Assembly: GCA_041567895.1 (NCBI GenBank)
Contig: JBFGAX010000002.1
Coordinates: forward strand, 1-64,000
Direction of reading: 5' to 3'
Source: JABDOU01 sp041567895
Lineage (GTDB): Bacteria > Actinomycetota > Acidimicrobiia > Spongiisociales > SHLN01
Length of the DNA: 64,000 nt
Shown here: positions 9,206-17,266 of the stretch, one piece after another
Numbering within the stretch: the first letter of the stretch is position 1
Layout of the letters: every line of letters begins with the position of its first letter
Position numbers and translations under genes: made by a program
Notes under the pieces: generated by a model
The model's database searches: none
Seen by the model: only the letters and a program-made list of their open reading frames with translations
Told to the model about the DNA's origin: nothing

Positions 9206-10212
9206 CGGCCTATAGAGAAGCCGGGGTCGATATCGAGGCAGGTGAGGCGCTGGTGGATCGGATCAAATCCGCTGTGCAATCGACGTGGAGCAGTGGTGTG
9301 CAGGGTGACTTCGGCGGCTTCGCAGGCGGGATATCGATCCCGTCCGGGTTCGACGATCCAGTCGTTGTCATGAGTACGGATGGATGTGGAACCAAAGCAG
9401 AAGTTGCCCGCCAGGCGGGGATTTTCACTGGTATCGGCCAGGATCTGGTCGCCTCATGTATCGACGATCTCGCTGCCGTCGGCGCCCGGCCAATCGCTCT
9501 GACCGACTACCTCACCGTTGGCCGTCTGGATGTCGAATGGGCCTCCAGGATCATCAACTCCATCGCCGATGCGTGTCGGGCCAGTGGAGTAGCACTCCTC
9601 GGGGGCGAGACGGCCGAGCATCCGGGCGTCATGAAACCCGGAGAATTCGACCTGGCAGGCACCGCCATTGGCGTGATGGAGCGAGGCAATGCGGTGGATG
9701 GATCGGGCATAGAGGTGGGCGACGTGGTGGTCGGCCTGTCGTCGCCGAATGTGCGTGCGAATGGATTCTCTCTGATTCGCTCCGCCGTTATTCCAAAGAT
9801 GGGGATCGACGCGGTCATCGATGGTGGAACGCTCGGCGAAGTTCTCCTCGAACCTTCTGTGGTGTATACGCCAATCGTGCTCGGACTTCTGGCTCACGGC
9901 GGAGTACACGGCCTTGCACACATCACCGGCGGCGGCTTGCCCGGCAACGTCAAGAGAATCCTGCGGAGCGATATCGATGCTCACATCGATGCCGAGAGTT
10001 GGATTCGACCACCGATCTTCTCGGTCGTCGAATCGGTTGGCGAAATCTCTGTTGACGATATGTTCGCAACGTTCAACATGGGTGTGGGATTTGTAGCTGT
10101 TGTGGATCCCGCAGTGGCGGGAGAAGCCATATCGATAGCTTCCGGCCTTGGCGTAACCGCTCAAGAAATAGGTGTCATCGCCCGAGGCACCGGTGCAGTG
10201 TCTATCAGGTGA
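9202..10212 (+). CDS. purM: Phosphoribosylformylglycinamidine cyclo-ligase
   Basis: This encodes 336 residues. The enzyme closes the imidazole ring of FGAM with ATP to give AIR, four steps after PurF. The ATG at 9202 overlaps the purF stop, which decides the start and indicates translational coupling. Family motifs are STDGCGTK (ATP site), GGETAEHPG, ANGFSLIR, HITGGGLPGN and FNMGVGF. The length is typical (about 340-350). The end of the gene overlaps the end of the convergent lnt-like gene by 8 bases. Other pur genes are not in the window. Confidence 0.97.
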   Translation: MTAYREAGVDIEAGEALVDRIKSAVQSTWSSGVQGDFGGFAGGISIPSGFDDPVVVMSTDGCGTKAEVARQAGIFTGIGQDLVASCIDDLAAVGARPIALTDYLTVGRLDVEWASRIINSIADACRASGVALLGGETAEHPGVMKPGEFDLAGTAIGVMERGNAVDGSGIEVGDVVVGLSSPNVRANGFSLIRSAVIPKMGIDAVIDGGTLGEVLLEPSVVYTPIVLGLLAHGGVHGLAHITGGGLPGNVKRILRSDIDAHIDAESWIRPPIFSVVESVGEISVDDMFATFNMGVGFVAVVDPAVAGEAISIASGLGVTAQEIGVIARGTGAVSIR

Positions 10213-11710
10213 GTGCCTCGATTGGCTCGACCTCGTCGGATGTCGGTGGTTCGGATCTCAACCTGCGCTGGAGGAGCACCGCAACCAGGGCCGCTAAAAC
10301 CGAAAGGTACGCGAGCCACTCCCCGTAACGGGTATACATCGTCGGCTCACGAACCCGGGGAGAGATGGTGCCAAGCAGCTGACCCCGACTCATGATGGCC
10401 GTCTCATCGAGTCTGTTGCCATTGGCATCGAAGAGCGCCGAAGGGCCGGTCAGTGCGGCATGGATCAACGGCACCCCGTTTTCCGCGGCCCGCATCCTCG
10501 TCATGCGTAGAAACTGTTCCGCCGCGGACGTCTCGAGATACGTCGATTCGTTGGTTGCGACCACGAGGAATTGCGCACCCGCCTGAACTTCCTCGCGCGG
10601 CTCTTTGGCAAAACCGCCTTCAAAGGAAATCACGCTTCCCATCGTGACATCCCCGACTTCAAATACCACGGGGCCGTCGCCCGGAACCATGTCCCTGGGC
10701 ACGCGGGCAATATCGGGTATGAAGTCGAAAAAGTCCCGTGCCGGAACAGATTCACCAAACGGGACCGGGTGCCTTTTGATGTATTCACCAATGATCTCGC
10801 CATCGGGATTGAAAACGACGTTCGCGTTGATCCATTCGGTATCTGAGACGCCACGTGACGTTCCCACCAGAACGTAAGCGCCCAGCCGCCTCGCTTGCTC
10901 GGCGATTTGTTCTCTCCGTTCCGGATTCGTAACGGGGTCACCGTCGTATTGCGCCGAGCTCTCAGGCCATACGACGAGATCGAATCGGTCGGCCTGCAGT
11001 TCGCTCATGTCTTCCAGATGTTGTTCGAACGTCAGAGCGTTCTCGTTGGCGCAATGTGCGCCTGGACATGGCGTGCTCCCCTGAATGACGGCCACCTGCA
11101 GTTTGGCTCTGCTTGCGGTTTCCATGGACAGTCCACCGGCAACAGCCACGAACAAGGCGAGAGCGCCCGCTCCAGCAAGTGGCTGCCACGGTTGTTTTCT
11201 GTCGGCAACGACAATCGCCAGGCCAGCGGCCAACGCCACGGTGGCCACGGTCAATCCCGACGTTCCGACGTACTTCGCCGCGTAGCGAAACCATGGGATG
11301 TCTGCAATGGCGTAGCCCATGTCACCCCACCGGAATCCCCCGAGCGGAAACTGCGCCCTCAGCAACTCCATCGCCGACCACAAACCGGTGGCAGTCAGCG
11401 CCCAGGGTATGGGCTCCCACGATCTCGCCGACCACAGTGCTGTAGCGAAGATCGTCGTGAAGAGGGCCATGACCACAGCCAACCCGACGACAACGTAGAA
11501 GCCGATGAGCGTCAACCAGAACGTCAACGATCCATAGAAAAGCAGCCCGAACGAGAATCCCAGAAACGCAGCACCACGCCGGGTGTGTACTCGCCGAATG
11601 GCAGCAAATAGCGGGGCAAGAGCGAGCGGTGCCAGCCAACCCCAACCGAGCGGAGGAAATGCGGCCCAAGCAAGAAGGGCGCTGAGCAGTACGAGGAACT
11701 CCAGAAGCAC
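10205..11710 (-). CDS. lnt: Apolipoprotein N-acyltransferase homologue with Ser in place of catalytic Cys
   Basis: This encodes 501 residues. Lnt adds the third acyl chain to the N-terminal Cys of lipoproteins at the membrane. The N-terminal half has about six hydrophobic helices; the C-terminal half is a nitrilase-fold domain. The Glu motif VVWPESS and the Lys motif YIKRHPVPFGE are present. The third catalytic residue, Cys in ICYE/ICFE of known enzymes, is Ser here (SVISFEGGF; codon TCC at about 10630). An oxyester intermediate, or loss of activity, is possible. The GTG start at 11710 is supported by TAGCTT six bases upstream. The gene is divergent from the inositol-phosphatase gene with only 33 bases between, and convergent with purM. 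Confidence 0.85.
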   Translation of the reverse strand: MLLEFLVLLSALLAWAAFPPLGWGWLAPLALAPLFAAIRRVHTRRGAAFLGFSFGLLFYGSLTFWLTLIGFYVVVGLAVVMALFTTIFATALWSARSWEPIPWALTATGLWSAMELLRAQFPLGGFRWGDMGYAIADIPWFRYAAKYVGTSGLTVATVALAAGLAIVVADRKQPWQPLAGAGALALFVAVAGGLSMETASRAKLQVAVIQGSTPCPGAHCANENALTFEQHLEDMSELQADRFDLVVWPESSAQYDGDPVTNPERREQIAEQARRLGAYVLVGTSRGVSDTEWINANVVFNPDGEIIGEYIKRHPVPFGESVPARDFFDFIPDIARVPRDMVPGDGPVVFEVGDVTMGSVISFEGGFAKEPREEVQAGAQFLVVATNESTYLETSAAEQFLRMTRMRAAENGVPLIHAALTGPSALFDANGNRLDETAIMSRGQLLGTISPRVREPTMYTRYGEWLAYLSVLAALVAVLLQRRLRSEPPTSDEVEPIEALT

Positions 11711-11716
11711 CCCATC

Positions 11717-11722
11717 AAGCTA
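11717..11722 (-). promoter_or_regulatory. Leaderless -10 element of the lnt-like gene
   Basis: On the minus strand TAGCTT ends six bases before the GTG at 11710. It sits back to back with the -10 of the divergent gene. Confidence 0.5.
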
Positions 11723-11730
11723 GCCCACCC

Positions 11731-11736
11731 TAGATT
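11731..11736 (+). promoter_or_regulatory. Leaderless -10 element of the inositol-phosphatase-family gene
   Basis: TAGATT ends seven bases before the ATG at 11744, and no ribosome-binding site is present. Confidence 0.45.
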
Positions 11737-11743
11737 CGACCTC

Positions 11744-12535
11744 ATGCAAGATCTGGAGGTTGGACGCGAGGCGGCGCAGGCCGGCGCAGCCGTCGTGCGG
11801 GAATGGTTTGGAACCATCCGGGAGGCTGGTTGGAAGACCTCGGATGTAGACCCGGTGACAGCAGCAGATCTCGCGTCGCAGTCAGCAGTCATTTCGGTCA
11901 TCGAAACGGCGAGGCCCGCTGATGCGATATTGGCCGAAGAGGACGACACCGGGGAGCTTGTCGACGGTCGAATGTGGGTCATCGACCCGCTCGACGGAAC
12001 CGTGAACTTCTTTCACGGCGTGCCACATGTCGGTGTGTCAGTTGCGCTGGTTGAAGACGGCGTGCCAATCGTCGGCGTTGTGGTCGACGTGTTCGCCGAC
12101 AAGGAATATCGGGCGTCGGCAGGCGCGGGCGCCTTCTGTGATGGAGCTGCGATTCGGGTCAGCGCCCCGGAATCGCTCGGCCGCTCGCTCGTGGCGACGG
12201 GATATCCGTATGACAGACGTGAGCGTCCAAGGGTCTACACGGATATCAACGCGGCCGTACTGGCAGAGGTCCAGGGAATCAGACGATTCGGAGCGGCAAC
12301 GCTTGATCTCGCCTGGACGGCGGCAGGACTGCTGGACGGATATTGGGAGCTGGCGCTTGCTCCGTGGGATGTGGCGGCGGGCATGGTCCTGGTAGAGGAA
12401 GGCGGAGGCCTGATCTCCAATCACGAAGGTCGCCGCAGCCGCCTTGATGACAGGCTATTCGTAGCTGGTCCAGAAGCCATTCACGGTGAATTGCTGGGTG
12501 TTCTTGCGGCCGCCATTCCGAAGGAGCTTCTCTGA
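11744..12535 (+). CDS. Inositol monophosphatase family protein
   Basis: This encodes 263 residues of the Mg-dependent sugar/inositol phosphatase superfamily. Metal-binding motif 1 is EED (EEDDTG) and motif 2 is WVIDPLDGTVNFFHG. The C-terminal WDVAAGMVLVEEGGG motif supplies the third metal ligand. The substrate could be inositol-1-phosphate, histidinol phosphate or another sugar phosphate, and sequence alone does not decide. In actinobacteria members serve phosphatidylinositol or histidine synthesis. The start is the ATG at 11744, apparently leaderless. It stands alone on the plus strand between lnt and the Tad genes. Confidence 0.9.
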   Translation: MQDLEVGREAAQAGAAVVREWFGTIREAGWKTSDVDPVTAADLASQSAVISVIETARPADAILAEEDDTGELVDGRMWVIDPLDGTVNFFHGVPHVGVSVALVEDGVPIVGVVVDVFADKEYRASAGAGAFCDGAAIRVSAPESLGRSLVATGYPYDRRERPRVYTDINAAVLAEVQGIRRFGAATLDLAWTAAGLLDGYWELALAPWDVAAGMVLVEEGGGLISNHEGRRSRLDDRLFVAGPEAIHGELLGVLAAAIPKELL

Positions 12536-12545
12536 GACCAGCGGC

Positions 12546-13883
12546 TCATCCGCCAGGCGGTAGGAACACGAGTTTGGAGCCGGATTCGAAGCTGGAGGCG
12601 GCAGCTAGAAACACGTCCTGGAGATCGGCATTTCCGGGTTCGCAGAAGAAGTGATCGTCATCGGTGTTCTCGGTCCCGGCGAGACAGTTGTCTACGGTCG
12701 GGCCGGTTGCCATTGACGCCAGCATCTGTGACACCGGCGTACCGTCGTTGCAGTTGGAGCCGCCGATGCCGAAACCGATCGTGAAGATCTCGACTCCCTG
12801 GTCTTTGGCAATCGTCGCCATATCTCGTGCATACTGACAAGGGTTGCCACCCGGTTGCGTCGCTTCGCCATCGCTCATGAGGATGATGCCCTTCTTGACG
12901 CCGGGTCGGCCGTTTGCGATGAGTTCCGTGAGGGCGTCCGGCTTGTTGTATGTCACATCGTTGATGGGACTCCCCAAATTGGTCCCGGTCTGCTTGTTGA
13001 GGCATTGGATCGTATTGACGAGATTGCTGGACGAATCGAGATCGGGTGACCCATCCCCATCGAAATCGAAGTCGGGAACGCTCTTGTAATCGTTGCTCAG
13101 TCCGACCAGCAACCAGTCGCCGGTGCCGTTTGATCTTCCGTTGCACGTGTTCGTGGGGTCACCCGAACCGAGGGCGGCCAGGCCCACGTTGTGGACGCTG
13201 GGATTGAAGAAATTGAGTACGCCTAGAGACGCGTTCTTGGCATTGTCCAGGTCGGCATCGGACATGCTCGTCGTACGGTCGATGATCAGAATCAGATCGA
13301 CGGGACCGCTGAGCGCCCCTCCGCACGCGCCACGACAGGCCGCAGTTCGAACGCTTGTGGTTCCATCATTGACGCCGATGACGGGAGCAAAGTGGAACTG
13401 CGTTGTCTTCTCGGCATCCACCACGAGCGTGTTGCATCTGTCGACAACCGGGTTGCACTGCGAAACACACGTCCCGCCCGAGCACACGAACGGGGGTGCT
13501 GCAATCGTCGGTCCCACGGTTGCCCGGGAATCACAAGATGTTGGGACGTCGCCGGGGTCGGGTTGACCGTCGCCGTTTCTGTCGCCGACGAGGCATCGGA
13601 AGGTGATGCCCAGCGAGCCGACAATCGACGGATCGTTGTCGTTTGCGTACTGGGTTGCAAGCGCGGCCGCCAGCACGCCATTGTCAGGAAGCTGGCTGGC
13701 TCCGGCGAGCGCAGCGGCATCCGCTGTGTTCCACAGATGCTGCCGGTCGTTGGATTTCAACGAGATATCGATTGCGAGAGCGGCAGCCGCAAACACCAGA
13801 AGGACAAGGAAGGCTGCCAGAATCATGACCGCGCCATCGTCGCCTGTTCTGAACTTTCGGTGAATCTGAGCCTGGTCCGTCAT
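12546..13883 (-). CDS. TadG-like pilus assembly protein with von Willebrand factor A domain
   Basis: This encodes 445 residues. The ATG at 13883 overlaps the stop of the upstream TadE-like gene (ATGA), which decides the start. A short cytoplasmic stretch is followed by one hydrophobic helix (VMILAAFLVLLVFAAAALAI) and the NTADAAALAGA motif of TadE/TadG proteins. A Cys-rich segment and a VWA domain with a MIDAS-like DRTTSMS and ILMSDGEAT follow. TadG proteins are pseudopilin-like parts of Flp/Tad pili, and some carry a VWA domain. The rest of the tad machinery (ATPase, TadB/C, Flp pilin) is not in the window. Confidence 0.85.
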   Translation of the reverse strand: MTDQAQIHRKFRTGDDGAVMILAAFLVLLVFAAAALAIDISLKSNDRQHLWNTADAAALAGASQLPDNGVLAAALATQYANDNDPSIVGSLGITFRCLVGDRNGDGQPDPGDVPTSCDSRATVGPTIAAPPFVCSGGTCVSQCNPVVDRCNTLVVDAEKTTQFHFAPVIGVNDGTTSVRTAACRGACGGALSGPVDLILIIDRTTSMSDADLDNAKNASLGVLNFFNPSVHNVGLAALGSGDPTNTCNGRSNGTGDWLLVGLSNDYKSVPDFDFDGDGSPDLDSSSNLVNTIQCLNKQTGTNLGSPINDVTYNKPDALTELIANGRPGVKKGIILMSDGEATQPGGNPCQYARDMATIAKDQGVEIFTIGFGIGGSNCNDGTPVSQMLASMATGPTVDNCLAGTENTDDDHFFCEPGNADLQDVFLAAASSFESGSKLVFLPPGG

Positions 13884-14425
13884 TCGACCCTCATTTCCGT
13901 GATGGATTGCAGGTCGACGAGCGAGTCGACGTTGATGAAGCCGGGGAGCGGGGTCAGGAGGGTGTACGGATATCCGACCGTGATACGCGCTTTGTCGCCC
14001 GGCTCGGCGTTGCGCAGATCGCCCGCCGGAGCCGGAGCTGAGGCCTTTACGCACGGGTTTCCTCCCGGTTCGACGCATTCGATCGTCACCGTGAGCAAAG
14101 CCGGGTTCAGCTGGCCGCTTGCAGAATCCCGGATACGTTGTTCAACGGCGACCGGATCCGAGACGAGCGTCGCCATACGAGCTCCTTCCCTGCCTGCGTT
14201 TGCGATCTGGGTGTTGGCGCTGATGGCGAGACCGAAGTCAACGATGCCGAATACCACCACCAGGAATACGACAAACACGAGGGCGAACTCGAGCATCGCA
14301 GCCCCCTCGTCCTCATATCTCCGGGATGGCACGACGTTCGCCGTGTCGGTCTGCGGCGATGAGGTGAAGGCGGTTGGGGGCGATGTCGAGCGGCGTTTGG
14401 AACCTCGTAGAGATATCGGTGGCAT
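13880..14425 (-). CDS. TadE-like pilus assembly protein
   Basis: This encodes 181 residues from the first ATG. The region before the conserved EGAAMLEFALV motif (the TadE signature) is Ser/Thr rich with low similarity value, so the true start may be internal. One hydrophobic helix follows at about residues 45-66. The downstream part has the NAGREGARMA motif typical of TadE minor pseudopilins. The two cysteines in the extracytoplasmic part (IECVEPGGNPC) could form a disulfide. It is translationally coupled to the TadG/VWA gene. Confidence 0.8.
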   Translation of the reverse strand: MPPISLRGSKRRSTSPPTAFTSSPQTDTANVVPSRRYEDEGAAMLEFALVFVVFLVVVFGIVDFGLAISANTQIANAGREGARMATLVSDPVAVEQRIRDSASGQLNPALLTVTIECVEPGGNPCVKASAPAPAGDLRNAEPGDKARITVGYPYTLLTPLPGFINVDSLVDLQSITEMRVE

Positions 14426-14546
14426 GTCGACGCAACTATCGGAAGAAGGGGGCGTTCACTTGAGATCCCCGGATCGTCATTTCAGACCGTCACACGAGCA
14501 CTATTCATTGTTCCGATCCGGGAAAAAAACCCGATTCAGGAACGTT

Positions 14547-15005
14547 TCACGCGAGAAACGGAATGAGTCGCCACCGTACCCGCTCCGCGTATTCGATGTA
14601 GTTGGGGTACGCAGCTCGGAGCGCTTGTTCCTCTTTCCCGGTCTTCAACCAAAAGAAGGCGACGAGAACGAGCGTGAGGCCCAGCGCCAACCAGCTACCG
14701 GAACGAAGGGCGAATCCTGTAAAGGCCACAGTCACGCCGGTATAGATCGGGTGCCTGACGACGGCATACGGTCCTCGATCGACGAGGCGACCTTGCGCCA
14801 GTGGTTCGGGAAAGGGCGACAGGGACCGTCCGAGAGCTGCGAAGGCAAGACCGATGATGACGATGCCGGCTCCGAACACGATAGTGCCTGCCAGCGAGAG
14901 CGGATCGAACGGCAGCGTCCCGATCCATCCGGCCGCCAGGATCGCTGCAAATAGGCCGAGCTGGGCCAACACCCAGAGGCCGCCTCGCTCGGTGAACCTG
15001 CTCAT
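14547..15005 (-). CDS. Isoprenylcysteine carboxyl methyltransferase (ICMT)-like membrane protein
   Basis: This encodes 152 residues with about four hydrophobic helices. The C-terminal part has the ICMT/phospholipid-methyltransferase signature RGPYAVVRHPIYTG followed by KTGKEEQALRAAYPNYIEYAERVRW-type residues. In eukaryotes this fold methylates prenylated cysteine. Bacterial homologues are SAM-dependent membrane methyltransferases with mostly unknown lipid or small-molecule substrates. It starts 11 bases after the stop of the cystathionine gamma-synthase gene, so it is probably in that operon. The gene context (sulfur amino acids, hence SAM supply) is suggestive only. Confidence 0.8.
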   Translation of the reverse strand: MSRFTERGGLWVLAQLGLFAAILAAGWIGTLPFDPLSLAGTIVFGAGIVIIGLAFAALGRSLSPFPEPLAQGRLVDRGPYAVVRHPIYTGVTVAFTGFALRSGSWLALGLTLVLVAFFWLKTGKEEQALRAAYPNYIEYAERVRWRLIPFLA

Positions 15006-15016
15006 GTGGTAGAGGA

Positions 15017-16150
15017 TTAACCGAGAGCCTGATCGAGATCTGCGATGAGATCGTCGATGTGTTCGATCCCAACGGAAAGCCGCACCAGGTCGGCCGGAAC
15101 CTCCAGGTCGGTACCGTCGACGGACATGTGGGTCATGGCGGCCGGCACCTCGACAAGCGATTCCACACCACCAAGGCTCTCGGCCAGGATGAACAATCGG
15201 GTATCTACGGATATCCGATGAGCAGCCTCGGTCCCACCCCGCGGTATGAACGACACCATCCCCCCGAATTGATCCATTTGGCGCTCGGCGACGTCGTGGT
15301 GAGGATGGGATGCCAGTCCAGGGTAGAAGACCTCCGATACCCGGTTGTCGCCGATTAGGAATTCGGCAACGGCCGTGGCGTTGTGACAGTGCCTATCCAT
15401 CCGAACTCCGAGCGTCTTGAGACCCCGGAGCGCGAGATAGGTGTCAAACGGGCCTGGAATGGGTCCTGCTGCATTGCGGAAAAATGAGAGTCGCTCGAAA
15501 AGATCTTGACGGTCTGTGACCAGAGCTCCTCCGACGAGGTCGGAATGGCCTCCGATGTATTTGGTTGTCGAATGAAGAACGACATCGGCGCCCAACTGAA
15601 GTGGACGCTGGAGGTAGGTGGTCGCGAACGTATTGTCCACAACAACGATTGCCTCGGCCGAAGCTTGTACTACAGCTCCAATATCGACGATGCGGAGGAG
15701 TGGATTGGTTGGTGTCTCGACCCAGACGATTCTGGTGTTTGGCTGGATCGCGGCAGCAACGTTGTCCGCGTCGGTCTGATCGACCACAGACCACTCAATT
15801 CCTTGCTCACCCGCGACCTTGGCCCAAAAGCGAAATGTTCCACCGTATGCATCATTTGGCAGGACGACGTGATCTCCCGGCTTGAGTAGGTATCCGAGCA
15901 GAGCCGTGGCCGCCATTCCGGATGCCGTTGAAAGCGCGCCGCCGTTTCCCGGCACAACGCCTTCGAGGGTCGCGAGTGCCGTTTCGAAGGCAGTCCGGGT
16001 GGGGTTCTCTGTGCGCGAGTAGTCGTAGACATCGTACTTTCCGGGGGCGGGCTGGGCGTAGGTCGAAGTGGCATAGATCGGTACGATCACCGACCCGGTC
16101 GTCGGGTCCGGATCCTGCCCGGCGTGTATAGCGTCGGTTTCGAAATTCAA
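15017..16150 (-). CDS. metB: Cystathionine gamma-synthase / gamma-lyase family PLP enzyme
   Basis: This encodes 377 residues of the Cys/Met metabolism PLP family. The PLP lysine lies in the STTKYIGGHSD motif. Other family motifs are YDYSRTENPTR at the N-terminus, ASGMAAT, and VWVETPTNPLLRIVDI. The length is typical (about 380). Sequence does not separate MetB (cystathionine formation) from Cgl (cysteine from cystathionine). The ATG overlaps the stop of the upstream cystathionine-beta-synthase-like gene. That pairing favours reverse transsulfuration, homocysteine to cystathionine to cysteine. The symbol metB is used loosely. Confidence 0.9.
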   Translation of the reverse strand: MNFETDAIHAGQDPDPTTGSVIVPIYATSTYAQPAPGKYDVYDYSRTENPTRTAFETALATLEGVVPGNGGALSTASGMAATALLGYLLKPGDHVVLPNDAYGGTFRFWAKVAGEQGIEWSVVDQTDADNVAAAIQPNTRIVWVETPTNPLLRIVDIGAVVQASAEAIVVVDNTFATTYLQRPLQLGADVVLHSTTKYIGGHSDLVGGALVTDRQDLFERLSFFRNAAGPIPGPFDTYLALRGLKTLGVRMDRHCHNATAVAEFLIGDNRVSEVFYPGLASHPHHDVAERQMDQFGGMVSFIPRGGTEAAHRISVDTRLFILAESLGGVESLVEVPAAMTHMSVDGTDLEVPADLVRLSVGIEHIDDLIADLDQALG

Positions 16151-17103
16151 TTGATCTCCATGTCGTTTGCCCGCATCCAGTCGTCGTTGAAGATCTTCGA
16201 CACGTAGCTTCGACCTCCGTCGGGAAGAATCACAACCACCAATTCAGCCGGCCGGGCTATTGCAACCCGCACGGCTGCTTCAACCGCCATCCCGCATGAA
16301 CCACCTACGAGCAATCCTTCTTCTCGAGCCAACCTGCGCGTCATCGTGAACGCTTGCTGGTCGTCAACTATCTCGTATTCGTCGACAAGAGAAGGATCGA
16401 AGGTGTCAGGCCAGAAATCCTCTCCGACTCCCTCGGTGAGATACGTGTGCACGTCGGCGTCGGTCTCCGCGGTGTAAATGGATCCAACCGGATCCACCCC
16501 GACTACCACCACGTCGGAATTCTGTTCCTTGAGATATCTCGCAGTCCCGCCCACCGTGCCACCCGTACCGAGGCCAACGACCAGAATCCCGATTTCTCCG
16601 TCGGTCTGTTTCCAGATTTCGGGGCCGGTCGACTGGTAGTGAGCCATTGGATTGGCGGGATTGGAGTATTGGTCAGGGAGAAATCCGCCAGGTCGCTCCG
16701 ACGCGATCGTCCGTGCTACCGAGTAATAGGAACGCGGATCGTCTGGCTCGACGTCGGTTGGGCAGACCACGACTTCGGCACCATATGCCCGCAAGACGTC
16801 GATCTTTTCCTGACTCATCTTGTCCGGCATGGTGCAAACGAGCTTGTAGCCCTTGATGGCAGCAGCCAGGGCAAGGCCTACCCCTGTGTTGCCGCTGGTC
16901 GGTTCGACGATGGTTGCTCCCGGCTCGATCAATCCGCTTCGCTCGGCGGCCTCGATCATGGCGACTCCGATGCGGTCTTTGATCGACCCTCCCGGGTTCA
17001 TGTACTCGATCTTGGCCAGGAGATTGCCTGGTGGGTGTATGCGAGACAATCGAACGAGGGGGGTGTTGCCGATTGCCCCGATGACATCTTCCCGGACGTC
17101 CAT
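16147..17103 (-). CDS. Cystathionine beta-synthase-like / cysteine synthase PLP enzyme without CBS domains
   Basis: This encodes 318 residues from the ATG at 17103, which has a GGAAGG ribosome-binding site; an ATG at 17163 is an alternative that adds 20 residues. It is a fold-type II PLP enzyme. The PLP lysine is in GGSIKDR, and the substrate loop is PTSGNTGVGLA. The GGTVGGTARYLKE phosphate loop and the segment EGVGEDFWPDTFDP resemble cystathionine beta-synthase more than CysK. Actinobacterial CBS enzymes usually carry a C-terminal pair of CBS domains; this one ends after the catalytic domain and would lack that regulation. It is translationally coupled to the metB/cgl gene. Confidence 0.88.
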   Translation of the reverse strand: MDVREDVIGAIGNTPLVRLSRIHPPGNLLAKIEYMNPGGSIKDRIGVAMIEAAERSGLIEPGATIVEPTSGNTGVGLALAAAIKGYKLVCTMPDKMSQEKIDVLRAYGAEVVVCPTDVEPDDPRSYYSVARTIASERPGGFLPDQYSNPANPMAHYQSTGPEIWKQTDGEIGILVVGLGTGGTVGGTARYLKEQNSDVVVVGVDPVGSIYTAETDADVHTYLTEGVGEDFWPDTFDPSLVDEYEIVDDQQAFTMTRRLAREEGLLVGGSCGMAVEAAVRVAIARPAELVVVILPDGGRSYVSKIFNDDWMRANDMEIN

Positions 17104-17254
17104 CAGGCCTTCCGACAGTCGAGCGACGAGTGCAGGATTCGTCGTGGGGGCGAGCTTGTCCATTCGGTTGCCCGTGATCCTGCTGCCATGGGCGCAACTG
17201 TACTCGCGCGGTCGGGGAACGCCGGGGGGCGGGAAGCGCCGCGGCGGGCTGCCA

Positions 17255-17260
17255 TATCAT
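17255..17260 (+). promoter_or_regulatory. Leaderless -10 element of polX
   Basis: TATCAT ends exactly six bases before the ATG at 17267. No ribosome-binding site is present. Confidence 0.55.
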
Positions 17261-17266
17261 GGGCTG

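Noticed and set aside
14468..14522. Inverted repeat CCCGGATCG/CGATCCGGG next to an A-tract as a possible terminator
   Set aside because: The loop is about 37 bases and the T-tract lies on the wrong side of the hairpin for transcription of the minus-strand genes.
13392..14954. 520-codon open frame on the plus strand opposite the TadG/TadE genes
   Set aside because: No domain, no start signals, composition rich in Arg/Ser as expected for the antisense of a GC-rich gene. The minus-strand TadE and TadG proteins are recognisable families.
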